Of a stretch of 64,000 nt of DNA, positions 31,409 to 41,190 are shown in pieces. The translations under genes were made by a program, and so were the position numbers. Position 1 is the stretch's first letter. The number at the start of each line of letters is the position of its first letter. Location of the stretch: NCBI GenBank assembly GCA_017429165.1, contig JAFRPL010000013.1, positions 32,139 through 96,138 of the forward strand, read 5' to 3'. The DNA comes from Clostridia bacterium. Lineage in GTDB: Bacteria; Bacillota; Clostridia; Oscillospirales; CAG-382. The notes under the pieces are model-generated. The model was given only the letters and a program-made list of their open reading frames with translations. It was not told the origin of the DNA and made no database searches.

Positions 31409-32151
31409 AGCTGCTCCTTCCCGTCAAAAACGACTGCGGTGATATTGTCTGCGCCGCCGCGCTCGTTGGCGACTTCCACCAGAATGTTGAGTTTGGTGAC
31501 GTCGTCGAGTCCGTCGGTGAGGACGTTGAGCATTTCTTCTTTGCTTACCACGTTTGAAAGTCCGTCGGTGCACAGCAGAAGGTAATCGAAATCCGTGATG
31601 TTGAACACGTCGCATTCGGTGGATTCCGCCACGCCCACGACTTTGAGTATTATGTTTTTCTGAGGATGGTTCACGGCCTCGTGTTCGCTTATGGCGCCGC
31701 TGTCCACGAGGTACTGTACGAACGAATGGTCCTTGGTGACCTGCCTTATTTCTTCGCCCTTTACCGCGTAAAGGCGCGAATCGCCCGTATTTACTATATA
31801 AGCCCTGTCGCCTATGCACACCGCCGCGACAAGCGTGGTGCCCATTCCTTCGTAGGAATCGTTGGTGCCGGCTTTTTCGTATACCGCCGTATTTGCGAGA
31901 TTGAGCGAATTTGCGAGTATCCGGTCGATATCGCCGGTGGTAAAACGGTCGAAATTGAGCGTAGCCAGCGAACTGCGCAGACTCTTCATAAACGCGGTCG
32001 CCGCCGTGCGGCTCGCAGTGCTGCCGCCTTTGGCTCCGCCCATTCCGTCGCAGACCACCGCCGCCGTATAGCGCTTGGTGGCATAAATGCGAAAGCAATC
32101 CTGGTTGCTCTTTCGCTTAAGCCCTATGTTCGTTATTCCGTTGCACAACAT
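31405..32151 (-). CDS. prpC: PP2C-type Ser/Thr phosphatase
   Basis: The partner phosphatase of the PASTA kinase. The 248-residue protein has the metal-binding PP2C motifs: RKSNQDCF, VCDGMGGAKGG, the region LLCTDGLSNVV and GGADNITAVVF. Length is that of Stp/PrpC. The stop overlaps the kinase start (ATGA), so the two are translationally coupled. Confidence 0.94.
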   Translation of the reverse strand: MLCNGITNIGLKRKSNQDCFRIYATKRYTAAVVCDGMGGAKGGSTASRTAATAFMKSLRSSLATLNFDRFTTGDIDRILANSLNLANTAVYEKAGTNDSYEGMGTTLVAAVCIGDRAYIVNTGDSRLYAVKGEEIRQVTKDHSFVQYLVDSGAISEHEAVNHPQKNIILKVVGVAESTECDVFNITDFDYLLLCTDGLSNVVSKEEMLNVLTDGLDDVTKLNILVEVANERGGADNITAVVFDGKEQL

Positions 32152-32166
32152 AGCGTTACCAGCCTT

Positions 32167-33183
32167 TCAGTCGTTTTCAGCTTTCAACTGCCCGCAGGCG
32201 GCCGAAATATCGTTGCCCAGACTCCGGCGCACGGTCGCGGTTACTCCGCGCTTTTCAAGCGCCGCCGCAAACGCCTGAACGGCGTCGCGCTCGCTGCGCT
32301 TATACCCTTGGCGTCCCGTATGATTGAGCGGTATGAGGTTCACGTGGCACAGCGTGCCTTTAAGCCGTTCGGCGAGTTCCGTTGCGTGTTCGGGCCTGTC
32401 GTTCACTCCCGAAATGAGCGCGTATTCGAACGAAATACGCCGTTTGGTCTTCTGCTCGTAGCGCACGCACGCCTCGAGCAGTTCTTCGTAGCCGTAGCGG
32501 TTCGCCACCGGCATTATCGACTTGCGGATATCGCCGTTAGGCGCGTGGAGCGATACCGAAAGCGTTATCGGAAGCCCCTCGCCGGCGAGCCGGTCCATTT
32601 TGTCTATGAGCCCGCAGGTCGAAAGCGATATATGCCTGTAACCGATGTTCAGGCCTTTTTCGTCGTTGACGAGCCGTAAAAAACGCATCACGTTTTCGTA
32701 ATTGTCGAGCGGTTCGCCCATTCCCATGAGCACCACGTTGGAAACGCGTTCTCCCGTGTCGGACTGTATCTCGAGTATCTGCAAGAGCATCTCGCTCGCG
32801 CAGAGCGAACGTTTGAGCCCGTTTACGGTGGAAGCGCAGAACGAACATCCCATCCTGCACCCCGCCTGGGTGGACACGCAAACGGTGTTGCCGTGGCGGT
32901 AGCGCATAAACACGCTTTCTATACGCTCGCCGTCGTAAAGCTCAAACAGGTATTTGCGCGTGCCGTCGGTCGAGATCTGCCGCCTGACCGCACGGCAGGT
33001 GCAAAGCAAACAGTTCGCCTTCAGCTTTTCTCGCAGAGACGCAGGCAGGTTTTTAAGTTCGTCGAACGACCTTATTCCCTTCTGCAGCCAGCCGAAAAGC
33101 TGTTTCCCGCGGTAGGCGGGCTCGCCGAGCGAAACGCAGAACTCCATAAGTTCCGGTTCGGTCATTGACATAAGATCTGTCAT
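32167..33183 (-). CDS. rlmN: 23S rRNA/tRNA adenine C2-methyltransferase
   Basis: Radical SAM enzyme that methylates A2503 of 23S rRNA and A37 of some tRNAs. The 338-residue protein has the cluster motif C-x3-C-x2-C in QAGCRMGCSFCAST, the SAM-binding GMGEPLDN and the C-terminal region with the second catalytic cysteine (ISAACGQL). It is located between rsmB and prpC with 6- and 15-bp gaps, as in B. subtilis. Confidence 0.96.
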   Translation of the reverse strand: MTDLMSMTEPELMEFCVSLGEPAYRGKQLFGWLQKGIRSFDELKNLPASLREKLKANCLLCTCRAVRRQISTDGTRKYLFELYDGERIESVFMRYRHGNTVCVSTQAGCRMGCSFCASTVNGLKRSLCASEMLLQILEIQSDTGERVSNVVLMGMGEPLDNYENVMRFLRLVNDEKGLNIGYRHISLSTCGLIDKMDRLAGEGLPITLSVSLHAPNGDIRKSIMPVANRYGYEELLEACVRYEQKTKRRISFEYALISGVNDRPEHATELAERLKGTLCHVNLIPLNHTGRQGYKRSERDAVQAFAAALEKRGVTATVRRSLGNDISAACGQLKAEND

Positions 33184-33189
33184 CGCGCT

Positions 33190-34434
33190 TTAACGTATCC
33201 TTTCAATAAGTGCGGCGTAAAACGCGTCGAAACGACCGTTTTCCGCAAGAAAAGTATGCTCGGATATGAGCCTGAAACCGTCGCTTCGACGGATGAACGC
33301 TTCGACCTGACGGTCGTTTTCGTCTTTATTGAACGTGCAGGTGGAATATACCATCCTCCCGCCCGCGCGCAGATACGACGCCGAAGCGGAAAGGATCTGC
33401 GCCTGCGTCTGATACAGCGGCGCGAGCGAAGAAATATCCTTATACCTTATTTCGGGCTTGGAGGCGAGCACGCCGAGCGACGAGCACGGCACGTCGCATA
33501 TCACCCTGTCGGCGCTTTGTGCGAGCGCCGGATCGGGAACGCGTGAATCGCGTTCATACGCCGAGATTATATCTATCCCCAGCTTTTGCGCCGAAGAAAC
33601 GATCAGCGAAAGTTTGTTTTTGTGGATATCGAAAGCCGTAATTGCGCCGGTATTTTTCATATCGAGCGCGGCGCCGAGCGCTTTTCCGCCCGGGCAGGCG
33701 CAGACGTCTATAACGTTCATACCCGGCTCCGCGCCGAGCAAGGATACCGCGAACTGCGAATTGGCGCCCTGCACGAAATAGTCGCCGCCTATGCCTTCGA
33801 TTATGCGGTCGCCGCCCGAAGTCACGGTGACGGTATTCCCGTTTGCTGTACATTCCGCGCCGTTTTGGGCGAGACGCGACGCGAGTTCTTCCGCCGTGGT
33901 GCGCAGCGTGTTCACGCGCAGGCACAGATCCGGGCGCGAAAACACGCATTCGAGCGCATTTTCCGCTTCATCCGGATACTGCTCGCGCAGCATCGCGCAT
34001 ATACCGGGCGAAATCGAATACCTGATATACTCGGGCGCGGCGCTTATATACCGCAGCACTTCGTCTTTTTCGCGGCAGACCGAACGCAGCACGGCGTTCA
34101 CAAAACCGGCGCGGCGCTCGTCCGTGAGCTCTTTCGCCGCCTTGACGGTCTCGTCGCACGCGGCGGAAGGCGGTATTTTTTGCATATACAGTATCTGCGC
34201 GAGCCCCGCGTAGAGGGCGCAGACGAGTTCCGGCTCCGGCTTTTTGCGCACGTATTTTGAAAGCACGCAGTCGAGCGTGAGCTTGCGTTCGAGCACCGTG
34301 CGGACGATTGCGGCGTAAAGCGCGCGGTCGGCGCCGGAAAACCCGGCGGAATGCATAAGTTCTATTGAAGAATACGCTCCGTCGCGCAGCACGCGGCGCA
34401 GAGTCTGAACGGCGGCGAGCCGCGGCGAGCCCAT
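33190..34434 (-). CDS. rsmB: 16S rRNA cytosine-967 C5-methyltransferase
   Basis: The 414-residue protein has an N-terminal NusB-like domain (about 1-140) and a RsmB/Nop2 methyltransferase domain with the SAM motif DVCACPGGKALG, catalytic PCSSLGVLASKPEIRY and the second cysteine motif YSTCTFNKDEN. The start at 34434 shares one base with the stop of the upstream peptidase gene, and GGCAGGAGG precedes it. Longer readings run through that gene and are rejected. Confidence 0.94.
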   Translation of the reverse strand: MGSPRLAAVQTLRRVLRDGAYSSIELMHSAGFSGADRALYAAIVRTVLERKLTLDCVLSKYVRKKPEPELVCALYAGLAQILYMQKIPPSAACDETVKAAKELTDERRAGFVNAVLRSVCREKDEVLRYISAAPEYIRYSISPGICAMLREQYPDEAENALECVFSRPDLCLRVNTLRTTAEELASRLAQNGAECTANGNTVTVTSGGDRIIEGIGGDYFVQGANSQFAVSLLGAEPGMNVIDVCACPGGKALGAALDMKNTGAITAFDIHKNKLSLIVSSAQKLGIDIISAYERDSRVPDPALAQSADRVICDVPCSSLGVLASKPEIRYKDISSLAPLYQTQAQILSASASYLRAGGRMVYSTCTFNKDENDRQVEAFIRRSDGFRLISEHTFLAENGRFDAFYAALIERIR

Positions 34435-35147
34435 CAATCGTTCCTCCTGCCGGCGAAACGGGATATGAGCGCCAGATACCTGAGTATGGTCATAACGGAG
34501 GTGAACAGCGCGGCGACGTACGTCAGCGCGGCGGCGGAAAGCACCTTGCGGGCGCCCTTCTGCTCGTCGGACGTGAGTATGCCCGTTTCCTTTATGGCTT
34601 TCATCCCCCGGCGCGAAGCGTCGAATTCGGTGGGCAGCGTGACGAGCTGGAACAGCGCGCACGCGGAATATGCGACAATGCCTATATATGCTACGATCGT
34701 GAGTTCGGGGTTCATGGCCGCCATGAGCAAACCGGCTAATATGAGTATGATCCCCAGCCGCGAACTGATATTGGTTATTTTAACTATGGCGCTGCGGAAT
34801 TTGGCGGGAACATATCCTTCGTAATGCTGCACCGCGTGGCCCGCCTCGTGGCAGGCGATACCTACCGCGGTGACGGATGCCGAATCGTAGACTTTCTGCG
34901 AAAGCCGTATGACGTCTTCTTTGGGATCGTAATGGTCGGTAAGATCGCCGGATATGCGCTCTATACGCAGATACGTTATGCCGTTCGCCAGAAGCACCCT
35001 GCGGGCTGCCTCGGCCCCGGTCACGCCCTGCGCCGCAAGCACTTTGGAATACTTATTGCAGCGCGACGTGACGAGCAGCTGCGCCAGCAGCGAAACGATG
35101 AGCGCAGGCACTATGAATATCAGATAAGTCGAATCGAAATAGAACAT
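34434..35147 (-). CDS. membrane zinc metallopeptidase (YugP family)
   Basis: The 237-residue protein has an N-terminal helix, the zinc motif HEAGHAVQHYEGY near residues 100-112, then two or three further helices. This is the neutral zinc metallopeptidase family represented by B. subtilis YugP, often found in the fmt-rsmB interval of Clostridia. Substrate is unknown. The two His and one Glu of HEAGH are intact. It overlaps the rsmB start by one base and follows fmt by 25 bp. Confidence 0.88.
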   Translation of the reverse strand: MFYFDSTYLIFIVPALIVSLLAQLLVTSRCNKYSKVLAAQGVTGAEAARRVLLANGITYLRIERISGDLTDHYDPKEDVIRLSQKVYDSASVTAVGIACHEAGHAVQHYEGYVPAKFRSAIVKITNISSRLGIILILAGLLMAAMNPELTIVAYIGIVAYSACALFQLVTLPTEFDASRRGMKAIKETGILTSDEQKGARKVLSAAALTYVAALFTSVMTILRYLALISRFAGRRND

Positions 35148-35172
35148 TTCTTCTCCTTACGGCGTAAACGGT

Positions 35173-36156
35173 TCATATGACTTTGTTCCCGGCCAAAAAC
35201 GCCTGAGCGGTCATCCTGCCCTTGCCTTCGGGCTGGAGCTCGGTAATGACTATCGCTCCCGCGCCGCAGGCGATACAGATGCCGCGTTTATCGGCAAACA
35301 GGATCTCGCCCGGTTCGCCGGAACTCCTGTCGCCGGCGGCAAGTTCGACGAACGCGCCGGAGCGGTCATCGAAATAACGCTTGGGATACGGCTGACCTTC
35401 CGGATGCGCGAATTTCGCCTTGAATACCTTTACGCGCTTGCCGGAAAGGTATGTATACGCGCCGGGCGCGGGGCAAAGCCCGCGGATGAGGTTATATACG
35501 GATTCACTCGGTTTTTGGAAATCTATGAGAGTTTCTTCTTTTTCGACCTTGGGCGCGTAGGTCGCAAGATCGTTGTTTTGCCTGATATGTCCCACCGGAC
35601 CTTCGGCCGCGAGGTTTACATAATCTTCCAGCGCGTCGCACCCGAGCTTCGTTACGAGCCCGTAATACGCGCCGAAATCCATATCGTACGGAATGACGGC
35701 GGTCTTTATGAGAATGATGTCGCCGGTATCCATGCCCTCGTTCATATACATTATCGTGACGCCGCCCAGCGTGTCGCCGTTGATTATCGCGCGGTTGATG
35801 GGCGAAGCGCCGCGCAGCATAGGCAGCAGCGACGCGTGCACGTTCACGCAGCCCATCGGCGGTATGGAAAGCACCTCGGGCGGGAAGATCTTGCCGTACG
35901 CGGCGGTGATGAACACGTCGGCGCCCAGCGACGCAAGCTGCTCGCGCGATTCCTGCGTGCGCAGTGATGCCGGCTGATAAACGGGCAGACCCAGTTCCAG
36001 CGCCGCTTTTTTGACAGCGGACGGTTCGAGCTTATATCCCCTGCCCTTGGGTTTGTCGGGCGCGGTGACGACGCACAGCACCTGCGTGCCTGTGTCTACG
36101 AGCCGTCTGAGACACGCTTCGGCGATCTCCGGCGTTCCGAAAAATACTGCTTTCAT
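35173..36156 (-). CDS. fmt: methionyl-tRNA formyltransferase
   Basis: Formylates initiator Met-tRNA. The 327-residue protein has VFFGTPEIAEACL at the N terminus, the folate-binding SLLPMLRGASPINRAI with the conserved HASLLP context, and the C-terminal OB domain. It follows def by 27 bp. The pair def-fmt adds and removes the formyl group of nascent proteins and is commonly linked. Confidence 0.96.
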   Translation of the reverse strand: MKAVFFGTPEIAEACLRRLVDTGTQVLCVVTAPDKPKGRGYKLEPSAVKKAALELGLPVYQPASLRTQESREQLASLGADVFITAAYGKIFPPEVLSIPPMGCVNVHASLLPMLRGASPINRAIINGDTLGGVTIMYMNEGMDTGDIILIKTAVIPYDMDFGAYYGLVTKLGCDALEDYVNLAAEGPVGHIRQNNDLATYAPKVEKEETLIDFQKPSESVYNLIRGLCPAPGAYTYLSGKRVKVFKAKFAHPEGQPYPKRYFDDRSGAFVELAAGDRSSGEPGEILFADKRGICIACGAGAIVITELQPEGKGRMTAQAFLAGNKVI

Positions 36157-36183
36157 ATCGTTTGCGGTGATTCCTTCTTTTTT

Positions 36184-36657
36184 TCAGTCTTCGGTCTCGA
36201 TCTCGTCCGGGTCGAGCATACGCTCGGCTTTGTCTATATAAAGCACTCCGTCGAGATGGTCCAGCTCGTGACAGAAGCAGCGGGCGGTGAGACCGGTGTC
36301 GGTGTATGTCCTTTCGACCCCGTTCCTGTCGAGCGCCTTGACCGTGACTTCGGCGGGGCGCCTGACAATTCCCCACTGACCGGGGCACGAAAGGCAGGCT
36401 TCTATTTCTTCCTGCTCGCCTTTTGTATTTACGATGACGGGATTTATGAGCTCAAGTATTTCGCTGCCGTTATCCACCAGCACGATGCGTTTGAGCACGC
36501 CGACCTGCGGCGCGGCGAGTCCAACGCCGTTGGCGTCTCTGAGCGTTTCGCGCATATCGTCGAGCAGGGTGAGTATGCGCGGAGTTATTTCTTCTACCGT
36601 GCGGCATTTTTTGCGTAATATGCCGTCGCCGTTTTTGCGTATGTTCAAAAGTGCCAT
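36184..36657 (-). CDS. def: peptide deformylase
   Basis: Removes N-formyl groups from new proteins. The 157-residue enzyme has motif I GVGLAAPQVG, motif II EACLSCPG (the usual EGCLS with Gly to Ala, metal-binding Cys kept) and motif III CHELDHLDGVLYID with the two metal His and catalytic Glu. The Ala in motif II is a mild deviation. It lies between priA and fmt. Confidence 0.95.
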   Translation of the reverse strand: MALLNIRKNGDGILRKKCRTVEEITPRILTLLDDMRETLRDANGVGLAAPQVGVLKRIVLVDNGSEILELINPVIVNTKGEQEEIEACLSCPGQWGIVRRPAEVTVKALDRNGVERTYTDTGLTARCFCHELDHLDGVLYIDKAERMLDPDEIETED

Positions 36658-36674
36658 ATTGCCTCCGGAAAAAC

Positions 36675-39143
36675 TTAGATTACCGGCGGGTTGATATCTA
36701 TATCTGCGCGCACCGGTTTGGGAACGAGTTTACATATTTCGGCGTAGGATTCCGCAAGGAACGCGCGCGAAACGGATTTGTCTTTATATTTTATGATTAT
36801 CCTCTGCCTGTATTTGTTGCGCAATCTGTATACGCCTTCGCGGTACGGGCCGAGCTTTATGACGGGAAGTTCGGAATATTTCTGCGCATGGATACGGGCT
36901 ATCACGCCGCTCATCGCCTCGGCTGCCGAATTCGCGTCGGATTCGGTCTCGGCGGCGAAGGTGAACACCGCGATATCGCAGAAAGGCGGGAACACCACCG
37001 CGCGCCTGAGCGCGATCTCGCTTTTGTAGAACTTTTCGTAATCCTGCGTCATCGAAAGGCGGAGTATCTCGTTTTCGGGATTATACGTCTGGAACAGCGC
37101 TTCGCCTTTGCGTTCGCTCCTGCCCGAGCGCCCCGCCAGCTGGGTGAACAGCGAAAACGTGCGCTCGCCGGCGCGGAAATCGTTCATATAAAGCGACGAA
37201 TCGGCGGAGACCACCCCTACCAGCCCCACTTTGGGGAAATCCAGCCCCTTGGCTATCATCTGCGTGCCGAACAGCACGTCGTATTCGCCCTGCGCGAAGG
37301 CGCGAATGATGTTTTCGTGCGAATACTTTTCGGTCGTGGTGTCGGCGTCCATACGCACGCAGTTGAGGGACGGAAAATCTGACGCGAGTTCGTCCTGAAG
37401 CTTTTGCGTGCCGAAACCCGTGTGGCCGATATGCGGGCTGCCGCATTCGGTACATGCTTCGGGTTTGTTCATAACGTAGCCGCAGTAGTGGCAGATAAGC
37501 TTATTGCGCTTTGAAGCGTCGCCGTATGCGTGATATGTGAGCGACACCGAGCAGTTCGGGCAGGTGAAGACGTGCCCGCATTTCATACAGTAAAGGTGCG
37601 AATCATACCCGCGGCGGTTGACGAACAGTATGCTCTGTCTTCCCTCGCGCGCGATGTTTTCTATTTTTTCGGCGAGCTGCGATGAAATAATCTTGCCGTT
37701 TTCGGCGCGTTCGTCGCGGCGCATATCGAGAGCGCGGCATTCCGGCATTTCGGCGTCGCCCGCGCGTAACGGGAGACGGATAAGTTCGTATATCCCCTGC
37801 TGCGCCTTGAAGAAGCTTTCGACCGAAGGCGTCGCCGAAGCGAGCAGCATAAGGCATTTGTTGTGCGCGCAGCGGAACCGCGCTATGTCGCGCGCGTGAT
37901 ATTTGGGCATGTTTTCGGATTTATAAGTGTGCTCCTGTTCTTCGTCTATCGCGATGAGCCCGATATTGTCGAGCGGCGCGAACACCGCCGAGCGGGTGCC
38001 TATCACCACGTCCACTTCGTGAGCGAGTATCCGGCGGCAGGTATCCAGCCGTTCGCCGACCGAAAGCATGGAATGCAGCACCGCGAGCCGTTCGCCGAAA
38101 GCGCCGCGGAACACCGACACCGCCTGAGCGGTGAGGCCTATCTCCGCCACGAGCACTATGGCGGATCTGCCCGACGCTATGGCTTTTTTGCACGCTTCTA
38201 TTATAACGCGCGTCTTGCCGCTGCCGGTCACGCCGTAAAGCAGCGCGGCTTTGGGCTCGCCGCTTTCCATAAGCGAAGCTATACGTTCGAAAGCCGTTAT
38301 CTGGCATTCGTTCAGCGGGAGCGCGGAAACGTCTTTTGCCGTGCGCGGTTCGGAAATATAGTACGCGCGTTCCTCCGGACGTTCGTATTTTTCAAGTATA
38401 CCGGACCTGCAAAGTCCGGTCAGCACCGACCTGCCTATGCCGAAAAGCTCTTCCGCTTCGCCTGCGCCTATGACGCCGCCGTCTTTAAGGAAAGCGACTA
38501 TACGACGCTGTTTTTCGGTGCGCAGCGATTCGGGGTTTTCGGCGGCGTACGCCGCCTCGTCGCCAGACGCGAGCTTATACATAAGCGACTTTTTTTCGTT
38601 TATCTTTTTGCGGGATTCGCTGGTCATCCTAAGCGCGCCGAGTTTTGCAAGCGAACGCAGGAGTATCGAGACCTCCTCGCCGAATTCGGTGACAAGCGCG
38701 CTTTCGGACGTCCTGCCTTTTTCGGCGATATGATCGTAGATGAACCCGCCCTTGTCGTTTAAGCGCGTTTTGTCGTATTCGAGCGCCTCGAAATAAACGC
38801 GCGTCTCTATCTCCTGCCCCGCGGGCAGCACGGTGCGCACCGCCGCGCCGAACGTGCAGAAACAGCGTTCGCTCATAAAGCGGCAGAGCGAAAGCGTTTC
38901 GTCGTTCAGCGGCACGGGGTATTCGAATATGTCGGCGAGCGGCTTGACCTGCGGATATTCGCATTCGTCGGCGAGCGAAACTATGACCCCGGTGCGCAGT
39001 TTGTTGGAATTGCCGTACGGCACCGTACACATCGCGCCCGCGCGCGCTTTGGCGCGCAGTTCGGGACGGATATAGTAAGTGTATTCGCGGTCATAGCGCT
39101 GCGTCGCGTTGAGGATGCGCACAAAGGCGTAGACCTTTTCCAT
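36675..39143 (-). CDS. priA: primosomal replication-restart helicase PriA
   Basis: The 822-residue superfamily 2 helicase restarts stalled forks. Visible motifs: Walker A GVTGSGKTRV, DEEQEH (motif II), VLLVAE and the helicase C domain (FGTQMIAKGLDFP). The zinc region has four Cys pairs (CMKCGHVFTCPNC ... CHYCGY ... CTECGS). The N-terminal DNA-binding domain is present. It starts directly after the rpoZ stop with no gap. coaBC, which lies between rpoZ and priA in many Firmicutes, is absent here. Confidence 0.96.
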   Translation of the reverse strand: MEKVYAFVRILNATQRYDREYTYYIRPELRAKARAGAMCTVPYGNSNKLRTGVIVSLADECEYPQVKPLADIFEYPVPLNDETLSLCRFMSERCFCTFGAAVRTVLPAGQEIETRVYFEALEYDKTRLNDKGGFIYDHIAEKGRTSESALVTEFGEEVSILLRSLAKLGALRMTSESRKKINEKKSLMYKLASGDEAAYAAENPESLRTEKQRRIVAFLKDGGVIGAGEAEELFGIGRSVLTGLCRSGILEKYERPEERAYYISEPRTAKDVSALPLNECQITAFERIASLMESGEPKAALLYGVTGSGKTRVIIEACKKAIASGRSAIVLVAEIGLTAQAVSVFRGAFGERLAVLHSMLSVGERLDTCRRILAHEVDVVIGTRSAVFAPLDNIGLIAIDEEQEHTYKSENMPKYHARDIARFRCAHNKCLMLLASATPSVESFFKAQQGIYELIRLPLRAGDAEMPECRALDMRRDERAENGKIISSQLAEKIENIAREGRQSILFVNRRGYDSHLYCMKCGHVFTCPNCSVSLTYHAYGDASKRNKLICHYCGYVMNKPEACTECGSPHIGHTGFGTQKLQDELASDFPSLNCVRMDADTTTEKYSHENIIRAFAQGEYDVLFGTQMIAKGLDFPKVGLVGVVSADSSLYMNDFRAGERTFSLFTQLAGRSGRSERKGEALFQTYNPENEILRLSMTQDYEKFYKSEIALRRAVVFPPFCDIAVFTFAAETESDANSAAEAMSGVIARIHAQKYSELPVIKLGPYREGVYRLRNKYRQRIIIKYKDKSVSRAFLAESYAEICKLVPKPVRADIDINPPVI

Positions 39144-39419
39144 TTATTCCTGTTCGGCTTTGAGCAGCTCTTCGGGAAGTATTATCTTGAACTCCTCGTC
39201 GCAGAGCTTGCGGATGGTCACCGAAACGGCTTTTTCGTTTACGGCTTCGCCGGTCGGAAGTTTTACGTCCTTGCCGTGTTCTTCGCGCTTGAGTTCGGCT
39301 TCCTCGCGTTCCTTGTTCTGCTTGTCGTTGATATAACGCGCTCCCTTTGCGGTGGCTATGACGAGAGCGTAACGGTTGACTTTGTCGTTAGTCATTTGCT
39401 GAACGGAAGGGTACAACAT
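39144..39419 (-). CDS. rpoZ: RNA polymerase omega subunit
   Basis: The 91-residue protein has the omega signature NRYALVIATAKGARYIND, the helix that clamps the beta-prime C terminus. It ends in an acidic tail. It lies between gmk and priA, the standard place. The start follows a GGAG site 33 bp after gmk. Confidence 0.94.
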   Translation of the reverse strand: MLYPSVQQMTNDKVNRYALVIATAKGARYINDKQNKEREEAELKREEHGKDVKLPTGEAVNEKAVSVTIRKLCDEEFKIILPEELLKAEQE

Positions 39420-39452
39420 TTTATTTATCTCCTTAAAAATGTAGAATATGTA

Positions 39453-40061
39453 TTATTCCGGTAAAATTATATGCGGGATACCGCGCTTTGACGAAAGCTG
39501 CTCCGCGCGCACGATCTCGCGCACGTACTGCGCCGAAAGATCGCTTTTCCCGTCTTCGTTGACGATTATATAATCGTACTTGGGCATAAGCGAAAGCTCG
39601 TGACGCGCCGTGGAAAGCCGGCGGATGATGGCTTCCTCGGTCTCGGTGTTCCTGCCGCGCAGACGGGCTTCGAGCTGCTCGTACGAAGGCGGGCAGATGA
39701 ATATCAGCACAGCGTCGGGCATTTTGCTCTTGACCTGGAACGCGCCGTCGGTCTCTATTTCGAGCACCACGTTTTCGCCCGCTTCGAAATGCGCTTTCAT
39801 GGGCGGGAGCGGCGTGCCGTAATAGTTGCCGTTGTATTCGGTGTATTCGAGCATTTCGCCCCTCTTTACGCGGCGCATGAATTCGGCGCGGGTGACAAAG
39901 TAGTAATCCTCGCCCTCGCGCTCCATATAGCGCGGCTTGCGCGAAGTTGCGGAGACCGATTTGAAATAATTGCTTTCACCTTCCACAAGGTAATTGACAA
40001 TGGTCCCCTTGCCCACTCCGGCGGGGCCGGAAATTATAAGCAGTAATCCTTTATTTATCAT
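39453..40061 (-). CDS. gmk: guanylate kinase
   Basis: Phosphorylates GMP and dGMP. The 202-residue protein has the P-loop ISGPAGVGKGT, GMP-binding SATSRKPRYMEREGEDYYF and the EYNGNYYGTP segment. It overlaps the remA gene upstream by 11 bp. Confidence 0.96.
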   Translation of the reverse strand: MINKGLLLIISGPAGVGKGTIVNYLVEGESNYFKSVSATSRKPRYMEREGEDYYFVTRAEFMRRVKRGEMLEYTEYNGNYYGTPLPPMKAHFEAGENVVLEIETDGAFQVKSKMPDAVLIFICPPSYEQLEARLRGRNTETEEAIIRRLSTARHELSLMPKYDYIIVNEDGKSDLSAQYVREIVRAEQLSSKRGIPHIILPE

Positions 40062-40296
40062 CGGCGGCGTTCATCCTTTCTATTATCGTTTCGGGCTCTT
40101 CTGCCGAAAGAATGAAATGCTCGCTGTCGGTGATTATGACAGAGCGCGTCTTTTTGCCGCAGCTGACGTCTATGGCGCGGTTGGCGTTTTTGGCGTCCTG
40201 GACCAGCCGGCGCACCGGAAGCGAATCCGGCGATACCACGCAAACCACTCTGGCCGCGTTGACGCTGCTGCCGAAACCGATATCGGCAAATTTCAT
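40051..40296 (-). CDS. remA: RemA-family DNA-binding regulator (DUF370)
   Basis: An 81-residue protein of the RemA/DUF370 family (VSPDSLPVRRLVQDAKNANR, AIDVSCGKKTRSVI, HFILSAEEPETI). In B. subtilis RemA activates biofilm matrix and osmoprotection operons. The position between yicC and gmk is conserved through the Firmicutes. Target genes here are unknown. Confidence 0.92.
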   Translation of the reverse strand: MKFADIGFGSSVNAARVVCVVSPDSLPVRRLVQDAKNANRAIDVSCGKKTRSVIITDSEHFILSAEEPETIIERMNAADDK

Positions 40297-40310
40297 TTTT
40301 ATGCCTCCGT

Positions 40311-41189
40311 TTACTCTATGTTCTGTATCTGTTCTCTGATTTTTTCAAGTTCCGCCTTGGCGTCTATGACTATGGCCGCCATTTCGGTGTTATTGCATTT
40401 TGAACCCGTGGTGTTGATCTCGCGGTTGATCTCCTGCACCAGAAAATCCATTTTTTTGCCTATGGCGGCGGATTTTTCGAGCATATCTTCGAACTGCGCA
40501 AGATGGCTGCCCAGCCGCACGAGCTCTTCGGTGACGTCGCAGCGGTCGGCGTAGACCGCGCATTCGGTGAGCAGACGCGTTTCGTCCACCGGCGCGCCGC
40601 CCAACAGTTCTCTTACGCGCTCGCACATACGCGCGTTGGCTTCTTTGACCGAATCCGGCGCGAGGAGCGCGAGTTTTTCGCGCATACAGGCAAGCGACGC
40701 GAGCCGCGCCGAGATATCTTCGCGCAGTTTTTCGCCCTCTTTTTCGCGCATCTGCATATAAGCGTCGAGCGCCCCGCCGAGCACGGTGCGGACGTCGAGC
40801 CACACCGATTCTATGTCTTCTTCGGGCTTGCGCGCTATGAATACTTCCTGTTTCATCGAAAGCATACGCAGGTCGATCTCCCCCGCGACGCCGTAATCCT
40901 CTTTTATCTTGCGCAGCGAATCCATATAAGCTTCAAGATATTCGCGGTTCAGCGAAAGCTGCGTGGGATCGCCTTCTATATTGTCGATGGAAACGTATAC
41001 GTCGATCTTCCCGCGCGAAACGCGTTCCGATACGGCTTTTTTTATGCGTTCCTCAAACGCGGAATACATGCGGTTGATACGCACGTTCTGTTCGAGATAA
41101 CGGTTGTTGACGGATTTTATCTCACAGGTTATGTCCCTGCCGTTCAGCAATTCTCTGGCGCGGCCGTAGCCGGTCATGCTCCTTATCAT
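40311..41189 (-). CDS. yicC: YicC-family endoribonuclease
   Basis: The 292-residue protein starts MIRSMTGYGRA, the family signature, and ends with the DUF1732 part MDFLVQEINREINTTGSK. YicC proteins are endoribonucleases linked to RNA decay in E. coli. GGGAGGAGC lies in the end of the previous gene, one base upstream of which that gene stops. It heads the conserved yicC-remA-gmk block. Confidence 0.93.
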   Translation of the reverse strand: MIRSMTGYGRARELLNGRDITCEIKSVNNRYLEQNVRINRMYSAFEERIKKAVSERVSRGKIDVYVSIDNIEGDPTQLSLNREYLEAYMDSLRKIKEDYGVAGEIDLRMLSMKQEVFIARKPEEDIESVWLDVRTVLGGALDAYMQMREKEGEKLREDISARLASLACMREKLALLAPDSVKEANARMCERVRELLGGAPVDETRLLTECAVYADRCDVTEELVRLGSHLAQFEDMLEKSAAIGKKMDFLVQEINREINTTGSKCNNTEMAAIVIDAKAELEKIREQIQNIE

Positions 41190-41190
41190 T

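Noticed and set aside
29642..31585. A 647-codon open frame on the plus strand
   Set aside because: It lies antisense to the PASTA kinase gene and its composition is a by-product of the codon pattern there; no domain or ribosome site.
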